Assembly (NCBI RefSeq): GCF_001305675.1 | Contig: NZ_CP011853.1 | Span: 2,604,001-2,668,000, forward strand | Source of the DNA: Gordonia phthalatica | GTDB taxonomy: Bacteria; Actinomycetota; Actinomycetes; Mycobacteriales; Mycobacteriaceae | Direction: 5' to 3' | DNA: 64,000 bases | Translations under genes and position numbers: made by a program | Shown here: positions 58,466 to 64,000 of the stretch, piece by piece | How positions within the stretch are numbered: the first letter of the stretch is position 1 | Layout: each line of letters starts with the position of its first letter | Notes under the pieces: generated by a model | The model's input: only the letters and a program-made list of their open reading frames with translations | Told to the model about the DNA's origin: nothing | Databases searched by the model: none

Positions 58466-59982
58466 CGAATCGCTGCACTGTCGGCGAGGGCGACGGCCGC
58501 GGCCGCGAAGGCGTCACCACGCTGCGTGTACGCGGCGAACATGTCGAGCGATGCGGCGGCCGGTGCCAGCAGCACCGCATCCACGCCGACGGTGTCGGCC
58601 TGCGCCAACTGCCAGGCCGCGTCGACCGCCCGACCCATCACCACCTGTCCCGTCGCGCAGTCGGCCGTCCCGGCCGGGGCGACGGATCGAGCCGTTTCGC
58701 CAGTCCGCTGAGTCATCACAGAGCCATCGTCTCTTGTGAATACTGTGACTGCTGGGACTTCTGGGGCGTGTCGCGCAAATGCGTCGAGAATGATCTGCCG
58801 ATCCGTCCCGATCGCGACGACTCCGGCGAGGCGCGGTGCCACCGCGACGACGAGGTCGTCGACCGGCGCGCCCTTGAGCAGTCCCCCGGCGATCAGCACG
58901 GCGCGCTCGTGGGCGACCACGGCAGCCTGGGCGGCGTGCGGGTTGGTGGCTTTGGAGTCGTCGACGAAGACGACGTCGCCGATCGTCGCGACCACCTGAC
59001 CGCGGTGTGCGGCGGGCTGGTAGTCGCGCAGACCGCGGGCGACCGCCTCGGGAGCGATGTCGATGGCTCGGGCGAGCGCCGCGGCAGCCAGGGCGTCGGA
59101 GAGCCCCGACGGTCCGCCCGGCCGCACCTCCGCCGCCGGGATCAGTGTGCGGCCGACGGTCGACGGTTCGGCGAACGCGCGGTCCACCAAGTCACCGTCG
59201 ACGATGCCGAGTTGCCCCGCCGTCGGGACCGACAGCGTGAACTCGGTACGGCGCGTCCCGTCGCCGACGGGCAGTCGTGCCGCGCCCGCGTCGTCGACGC
59301 CGACCACCGCCACGTCGCCGAGCAGGGCCTGAGCCTTCGCCGCCGCGTAGGCCTCGAGCGAGCCGTGCCAGTCCAGGTGATCGTCGGCCACGTTGAGGAC
59401 GACGCCGGCGCGCGGACGCACCGACGGCGCCCAGTGCAGTTGGAACGAGGACATCTCGACGCACAGCACATCGGCGCGCGGTTCGGCGCGGAGCGCGTCG
59501 GCCACGGTGAGGCCGATGTTGCCGCAGGCCAGGCCCGAGAGCCCCGCCGCGGAGACGATCGACTCGATCATCCCGGTGGTCGTGGTCTTGCCGTTGGTCC
59601 CGGTGACGACGAGCCAGGTGCGGGGCGCCCCGAACAGTCCGTCGCGGTCCGCGCGCCAGGCCAGCTCCACGTCGCCCCACACCGGGACGCCGGCGTCGGC
59701 GGCTGCGACCAGCAGCGGCGTGTCCGGACGGAAACCGGGCGAGACGACGATCAGGTCGATCCCGTCGGGCGCTCGGACCGCACCGTCGTCCCCGACGAAG
59801 TCGTCGGCGGTGTGCAGCGGGATCCCGCGACCGCGGAAGTCCGCGCCCGCGGCCGGATCGCTGAACGTCTGGTCCATCACCTCGGGGCGCGCACCGAGCT
59901 CCAGGAGGAGCTCCACCACCGCGACGCCCGTGGCCCGGCCCCCGGCGACGAGGACGCGACGGCCCGCCAGTTCCAGTGCCAT
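58462..59982 (-). CDS. murD: UDP-N-acetylmuramoylalanine--D-glutamate ligase
   Basis: A 506-residue Mur ligase adding D-Glu. Motifs: P-loop VVTGTNGKTTTTGM near residue 122, ACGNIGLTV, CVEMSSFQLHW, NVADDHLDWHGS, FVDDSKATNPHAA, and AVLLAPAAASLDMFAAYTQRGDAF near the end. An extra segment of about 20 residues (RDDGSVMTQRTGETARSVAP) lies in the C-terminal domain near residue 420, DNA about 58675-58740, more AT-rich than its surroundings. It overlaps ftsW and starts one base after the mraY stop. Confidence 0.95.
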   Translation of the reverse strand: MALELAGRRVLVAGGRATGVAVVELLLELGARPEVMDQTFSDPAAGADFRGRGIPLHTADDFVGDDGAVRAPDGIDLIVVSPGFRPDTPLLVAAADAGVPVWGDVELAWRADRDGLFGAPRTWLVVTGTNGKTTTTGMIESIVSAAGLSGLACGNIGLTVADALRAEPRADVLCVEMSSFQLHWAPSVRPRAGVVLNVADDHLDWHGSLEAYAAAKAQALLGDVAVVGVDDAGAARLPVGDGTRRTEFTLSVPTAGQLGIVDGDLVDRAFAEPSTVGRTLIPAAEVRPGGPSGLSDALAAAALARAIDIAPEAVARGLRDYQPAAHRGQVVATIGDVVFVDDSKATNPHAAQAAVVAHERAVLIAGGLLKGAPVDDLVVAVAPRLAGVVAIGTDRQIILDAFARHAPEVPAVTVFTRDDGSVMTQRTGETARSVAPAGTADCATGQVVMGRAVDAAWQLAQADTVGVDAVLLAPAAASLDMFAAYTQRGDAFAAAAVALADSAAIR

Positions 59983-59983
59983 G

Positions 59984-61075
59984 TCAGGCGGTGTGCGAGA
60001 TGAACTCGCCGTAGAAGAGCGTCAGGCCCAGGGCGCACGAGATGGCCGTCAACAACCAGAATCTGATGATGACCGTCGTCTCGGCCCACCCGCCGAGTTC
60101 GAAGTGGTGATGGAACGGCGCCATGCGGAAGACTCGCTTGCCCGTGGTCCGGAAGAAGATGATCTGCACGACCACCGAGATCATCTCGGCGACGAACAGG
60201 GCGCCGATGACGACCATCAGCAGTTCGGTGCGCGTCGTCAGCGACAGGCCCGCGACCAGGCCGCCCAGTGCCAGCGAGCCGGTGTCGCCCATGAAGATCT
60301 TGGCCGGTGCGGCGTTCCACCACAGGAATCCGAGGCACGCACCGCCGGCCGCGACGGCGATGATCGCCAGGTCGAGCGGGTCGCGCACGTCGTAGCAGGC
60401 GCTCGCGTTCTCGGCGTTCGCAGGAAGCGGGGCGCACGGATTGCGGTACTGCCAGAACGTGATCAGGACGTACGCGCCCATCACCAGCGCGGCCGAGCCC
60501 GCGGCGAGACCGTCGAGGCCGTCGGTGAAGTTGACCGCGTTGGACCACGCCGCGACCACCAGCCAGCAGAACAGCACGAAGCCGACGGCACCGAGCGAGA
60601 TGACGTTGATGTCGCGGGTGTAGGAGAGGTACTCGCTCGCCGGGGTCTGCCCCTCGGCGTTCGGGAACTGCAGCAGCAGGATGCCGAAGATCACGGCGGC
60701 GACCATCTGCCCCACCGACTTGGCGGTCTTGTTCAGGCCGAGGTTGCGCGACTTGTAGATCTTGATGAAGTCGTCGAGGAATCCGACGGCGGCCAGTGCG
60801 GTCGCCAGGCCCAGGACCAGCAGGCCCGACGCCGACGGCCCGGTGCCGTCGTCGATGAAGCCGACCAGGTGCGCACCGAGGTATCCGAGCCACAGCGCTG
60901 CGACGATCGCGACACCGCCCATCGACGGGGTGCCCCGCTTGGCCTGGTGGCTCTTCGGCCCGTCGATCCGGATCTCCTGACCGAATCCCTGGCGCGAGAA
61001 CACCTTGATCAGCACTGGTGTCAGTAGAATCGACACTGCCAGCGAGATCGCGCCCGCGATCAGTATCTGGGTCAC
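59984..61075 (-). CDS. mraY: Phospho-N-acetylmuramoyl-pentapeptide-transferase
   Basis: A 363-residue membrane enzyme with ten helices that moves phospho-MurNAc-pentapeptide onto undecaprenyl phosphate, forming lipid I. Motifs: KRGTPSMGG, the Asp pair in GFLDDFIKI (about 100), NFTDGLDGLAAG (about 186), KIFMGDTGSLALGG, and the final RMAPFHHHFELGGWAE (three His). Overall length is normal. It follows the murE fusion by 65 bases. Its substrate is the MurF product, UDP-MurNAc-pentapeptide, but no intact murF lies in this cluster. Confidence 0.96.
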   Translation of the reverse strand: MTQILIAGAISLAVSILLTPVLIKVFSRQGFGQEIRIDGPKSHQAKRGTPSMGGVAIVAALWLGYLGAHLVGFIDDGTGPSASGLLVLGLATALAAVGFLDDFIKIYKSRNLGLNKTAKSVGQMVAAVIFGILLLQFPNAEGQTPASEYLSYTRDINVISLGAVGFVLFCWLVVAAWSNAVNFTDGLDGLAAGSAALVMGAYVLITFWQYRNPCAPLPANAENASACYDVRDPLDLAIIAVAAGGACLGFLWWNAAPAKIFMGDTGSLALGGLVAGLSLTTRTELLMVVIGALFVAEMISVVVQIIFFRTTGKRVFRMAPFHHHFELGGWAETTVIIRFWLLTAISCALGLTLFYGEFISHTA

Positions 61076-61140
61076 TGCATGGTCCTTACTCGTCGGTATC
61101 CGTGTACTGAGAATCTATCGCGCGAGGTGCTTCGGGCCCG

Positions 61141-61641
61141 TCATCGGGTGAGCACCTCGACCTCGATTCCGGCTTCGTCGCGCCAGTACGCGAGGAGCGC
61201 GTCGGCGAGCTCGCCGCCCGCGACGAGCACGATGTCGCCCGGGGCGGGTGTGTCGGCGTCGGCGTCCCGCAGATGTGCGACGGTGCCTGCGACATCGGTG
61301 AGCAGTTCGGACTCCTCACCCCACGAGCCCTCCATCACCGCGCCCTGGTGCAGCGCACGCACCGCGCGGATCGACTCGCCGACGGCGAACACCTTGTCGA
61401 TCGCGAGTCGGACGATCTGCCTGCCGAGGCCGTCGTGTTCGAGGCAGCGCACGTTCTCGTCGTGACCGTCGGTGTCGAGGAACTCGTCGAAGATCACCCA
61501 GGTGCGGTGGGTCGAGTCGGCGCCGGGTGGGCGGTGCGCGCTCCCGACGCCGCTGTCGGCCGCCAGCGTCACCAGCTCGCGGACCATGCGGCGGGCTTCG
61601 GGGATGCCACCGGAGCGGTCGCTGATGAGGACGCGCAGCGT
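61141..61641 (-). other. MurF-like C-terminal domain fused to MurE; murF otherwise missing
   Basis: This is residues 534-699 of the fusion. The segment IDKVFAVGESIRAV, HQGAVMEGSWGEES and PAPGDIVLVAGG follows the order of the MurF third domain (GRLAVRLDV-VVVG, HHGAVLEGAWG and PGDVVLVKAS in Mtb MurF, from memory). The normally invariant DAYNANP-type motif reads DRSGGIP, and VLVKAS reads VLVAGG, so ligand contacts are lost. About 345 residues that would carry the MurF N-domain and ATP-binding P-loop are gone, and no other open frame on either strand supplies them. Confidence 0.75.
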
Positions 61642-63240
61642 GCCTGCCGAGGCCGGTGCCTCGGCGGCGCCGCGGGCGTCCAGCAGTTCGCCGAGGACCA
61701 CGCGGTCGTCGAAGGGATGCTTCACGCCGTCGATCTCCTGACCGGTCTCGTGCCCCTTGCCCGCGACCAGGACGACGTCACCGGCCCGCGCCCAGTCGAC
61801 GGCCGCGGCGATCGCCTCCCGGCGACCTCCGACTTCGCGGATCTCGGCGTCACCGACCACCTCCCGCGCACCGGCGACGACGGCGGCACGAATGGCGGAG
61901 GGCTCCTCGCTGCGCGGATTGTCGTCGGTGATCACCACCAGGTCGGCGCCGCGCGCGGCGGCCGCACCCATCAGCGGTCGCTTCTCGGTGTCGCGGTCGC
62001 CGCCCGCGCCGAGGACCACGGCGATCCGACCGGAGCCACCCGACTTCTCGGTCTGGGCGCGGAGCGTCGCGAGGACCGCCTCGACGGCGGCGGGCTTGTG
62101 GGCGTAGTCGACGACCGCCAGGAAGTCCTGACCGCGGTCCACCTTCTCGAGGCGCCCGGGGACGGCGACCGCCGTGAGGCCCGAGATCGCGGTCTCGGTG
62201 TCGATGCCCGCCGCGGTCACCATGCCGATCGCCAGGAGTGCGTTGGCGACGTTGTAGGCGCCGGGCAGCGGGACCGTCATCTCCAGTTCGCTGCCTTGCG
62301 GAGTGCCGACCAGCACGGTCTGGGAACCGGGATCCGACCGCACCGTCCGCACCACGGACCAGTCGCCGGTCCCGGTGGTCGAGACGGTCCACGCGGACTC
62401 GCCTGCGTCGGCGACCACCTGCGCCATCCGGACGCCCCACTCGTCGTCGACGCAGACCACGGCCTGCTGAGCCTGGGTCGGCGAGCCCGACTGGAACAGT
62501 CGCGCCTTCGCCGCGAAGTACTCGTCCATCGTGTGGTGGTAGTCCAGATGATCCTGGGAGAGGTTCGTGAACCCGCCGACCGCGAAGTGGCAGCCGTCGA
62601 CGCGCCCCAGCGACAGTGCGTGGCTGGAGACCTCCATGACGACAGTGTCGACGCCGCGCTCGAGCATGACGGCGAACAGCCGCTGCAGGTCGGGCGCCTC
62701 CGGGGTGGTCAGGGAGGTGGGGACGGCGACCCCGTCGACGCGGACCTCGACGGTCCCGACGAGGCCCACCACTCGGCCCGCCGCACGGAGCGCCGCCTCG
62801 GCGAGGTACGACGTCGTGGTCTTCCCGGAGGTTCCGGTCACGCCGATCAGCGTCAGCTGCGACGACGGATCGCCGTAGATGCGCGACGACACGACGCCGA
62901 GGACGGACCGCGGTTCCGGATGCACCAGGACCGGCATCGACGACAGTCGCCGGTCGGCGCGGACCAGTTCCAGGCCCGCCGGGTCGGTGAGGATCGCGGC
63001 CGCGCCGGCGTCGAGTGCCTGGGACGCGTACTTGGCGCCGTGCGTCTTGTCGCCGGGCAGTGCCGCGAACAGGTAGCCGTCACCGGCGTCCTGCGCGCGC
63101 AGGGTGACACCGGAGACCTCGGCGTCGGCACCGTCGAGCGTGAGGCCGGACCGCTGCTGCAGCACGCTCAACGCCACGGGCGTGATGTTCGTCGGTCGAA
63201 TCACACCGCTGCCGTGCTCACCGGATCGTGACTGCACCAC
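61141..63240 (-). CDS. murE: UDP-MurNAc-L-Ala-D-Glu:meso-DAP ligase fused to a degenerate MurF C-terminal domain
   Basis: A 699-residue protein. Residues 1-533 form a complete MurE: VSGVTLRAQDAGDGYLFAALPG, P-loop GVTGTSGKTTTSYL near 135, SLTTPEAPDLQ, VMEVSSHAL, TNLSQDHLDYH, the meso-DAP specificity motif DDNPR near 441, and VLVAGKGHETGQ. GTG 63240 has GGAGG nine bases before it. Residues 534-699 are extra. They align in order with the third domain of MurF (see the feature at 61141-61641), while MurF domains one and two are absent. MurE adds meso-diaminopimelate to UDP-MurNAc-dipeptide; the fused part is unlikely to be an active ligase. Confidence 0.93.
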   Translation of the reverse strand: MVQSRSGEHGSGVIRPTNITPVALSVLQQRSGLTLDGADAEVSGVTLRAQDAGDGYLFAALPGDKTHGAKYASQALDAGAAAILTDPAGLELVRADRRLSSMPVLVHPEPRSVLGVVSSRIYGDPSSQLTLIGVTGTSGKTTTSYLAEAALRAAGRVVGLVGTVEVRVDGVAVPTSLTTPEAPDLQRLFAVMLERGVDTVVMEVSSHALSLGRVDGCHFAVGGFTNLSQDHLDYHHTMDEYFAAKARLFQSGSPTQAQQAVVCVDDEWGVRMAQVVADAGESAWTVSTTGTGDWSVVRTVRSDPGSQTVLVGTPQGSELEMTVPLPGAYNVANALLAIGMVTAAGIDTETAISGLTAVAVPGRLEKVDRGQDFLAVVDYAHKPAAVEAVLATLRAQTEKSGGSGRIAVVLGAGGDRDTEKRPLMGAAAARGADLVVITDDNPRSEEPSAIRAAVVAGAREVVGDAEIREVGGRREAIAAAVDWARAGDVVLVAGKGHETGQEIDGVKHPFDDRVVLGELLDARGAAEAPASAGTLRVLISDRSGGIPEARRMVRELVTLAADSGVGSAHRPPGADSTHRTWVIFDEFLDTDGHDENVRCLEHDGLGRQIVRLAIDKVFAVGESIRAVRALHQGAVMEGSWGEESELLTDVAGTVAHLRDADADTPAPGDIVLVAGGELADALLAYWRDEAGIEVEVLTR

Positions 63241-63340
63241 TACTGAAGACCTCCGCGTCGACCTGTCTCAACCGCCCGTGTCCACGACCTCGCCGAGGGC
63301 ACGGCACAACGCATCGAATCTACCGTGGAACGGGCGTCGA

Positions 63341-64000
63341 TCACGCCATCAAACGCAGCCGCGGCGTCGGACGTGACGAGAACGGCACCTGATCGTGGCG
63401 CAACAGCCACGAGCCGATGGTCCCGAACAGCGGTGCCGCGGACTGGCCGCCGCTGCCGTCGGAGCTGCGGACGGGGTTGTCCATCATGATGCCGACCACG
63501 AACCGCGGATCGTCGGCGGGCGCGATGCCCGCGAACGTGATGTTGTAGCTGGCGTTCGAGTAGCAGTTGCACGAGGGGTCGACCTGCTGCGCGGTACCCG
63601 TCTTGCCGGACGTCTGGTACCCGGGGATCGCGCCCTTGGCGCCGGTGCCGCTCTGGACGCCGGTCGGATCGTCCTGCATCACCGCCCGGAACATGTCGCG
63701 CACCGTCTTGGCGGTCTGCGGGCTGACGACCCGCACCGACTCCGGCGCGGACACGCCCGCGGCCTCGGCGTCCTCCGGCGCGATGATCCGCGGCTGGATG
63801 CGGACGCCGTCGTTGGCGATGGCCTGGTACATCGACGTCATCTGCAGCAGGGTGGTCGACAGGCCCTGGCCGATCGGCAGGTTGGCGAACGAGCCGCCCG
63901 ACCACTGGCTCAGCGCGGGGACCGCGCCGGGGCTCTCGCCGGGGAGACCGATGCCGGTGCGCTGACCGAGCCCGAACTTCGCGACCATGTCGGCGAAGCG
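63341..64000 (-). CDS. ftsI: Penicillin-binding protein FtsI/PbpB (C-terminal part, cut by window edge)
   Basis: The last 219 residues of a class B PBP transpeptidase. SWSGGSF-like and NLPIGQGLSTTLLQM segments, and the KTG motif in YQTSGKTGTAQQVDP, then NITFAGIAPADDPRFVVGIMMDNP, are the second half of the transpeptidase domain; the Ser-x-x-Lys motif is beyond the window. Two cysteines in DPSCNCYSN are unusual in this place. FtsI cross-links septal peptidoglycan with FtsW. A 100-base gap without recognisable signal separates it from the murE fusion. Confidence 0.93.
   Translation of the reverse strand, partial: RFADMVAKFGLGQRTGIGLPGESPGAVPALSQWSGGSFANLPIGQGLSTTLLQMTSMYQAIANDGVRIQPRIIAPEDAEAAGVSAPESVRVVSPQTAKTVRDMFRAVMQDDPTGVQSGTGAKGAIPGYQTSGKTGTAQQVDPSCNCYSNASYNITFAGIAPADDPRFVVGIMMDNPVRSSDGSGGQSAAPLFGTIGSWLLRHDQVPFSSRPTPRLRLMA

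Noticed and set aside
61076..61140. Remaining parts of murF hidden in another frame near the fusion
   Set aside because: The 65-base gap to mraY is too short, and no frame in 61141-61650 or 63241-63340 encodes a second Mur P-loop.

Overview
The window is high-GC chromosomal DNA from a mycolic-acid actinobacterium (order Mycobacteriales). The gene content and order resemble Gordonia and its relatives (Williamsia, Tsukamurella, Rhodococcus) more than a fast-dividing mycobacterium, but the genus cannot be fixed from sequence reading alone. Evidence: an mce/yrbE lipid-import operon, Wag31/SepF polar-growth genes, a meso-DAP-type MurE, and near-complete collinearity (from memory) with the M. tuberculosis blocks Rv1536-Rv1601 and Rv2144c-Rv2163c, here joined into one run. 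No rRNA, tRNA, insertion sequence, phage gene or CRISPR array was seen.

Layout. 1-2650: histidine genes hisD-hisC-hisB (minus), translationally coupled. 2994-5349: a small plus-strand operon (MTB12-like membrane protein, ABC ATPase, ABC-2 permease) behind a candidate IdeR/DtxR iron box. 5426-8046: unconnected single genes (GNAT, DUF1801, M19 dipeptidase, a lipoprotein). 8157-11035: nadA-nadC under a divergent NrtR-type Nudix repressor; nadB, expected between nadA and nadC, is absent. 10998-16918: bioA-F-D-B plus two small companions, with a divergent BioQ-like TetR regulator and clustered operator-like repeats. 16977-21510: an OatA-like acyltransferase and treY. 21536-30829: a complete nine-gene mce operon lying between treY and ilvA. 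31240-46819: ilvA, dnaE1, an RluD-type synthase, lspA, two lipoproteins, ansA, a Pol IV gene, a GDSL/SGNH hydrolase and ileS with a T-box leader. 47075-64000: the division and cell-wall (dcw) cluster wag31-yggT-sepF-yggS-pgeF-ftsZ-ftsQ-murC-murG-ftsW-murD-mraY-murE-ftsI (cut by the window end).

How the parts work together. The right half makes lipid II (MurC, D, E, MraY, MurG), moves and polymerises it (FtsW, FtsI), supplies the division ring (FtsZ, SepF, FtsQ) and directs polar growth (Wag31). The left half is cofactor and amino-acid synthesis, with each cluster carrying its own divergent regulator (NrtR for NAD, BioQ-like for biotin, T-box for ileS). Almost all operon junctions are ATGA/GTGA overlaps, which fixed many start codons.

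The most unusual observation is at 61141-63240: murE is fused in frame to a degenerate C-terminal fragment of MurF, the rest of murF is missing, and mraY follows directly. The canonical murF position therefore has no intact gene. Other points: loss of nadB from the nad operon; a family of very long, short-loop hairpins at gene ends (6501, 31116, 32943, 43505, 49523); a dispersed GC-rich repeat that appears to have entered or extended coding sequences (8068, ileS, hisC tail); and a lipobox on MceD in addition to MceE.
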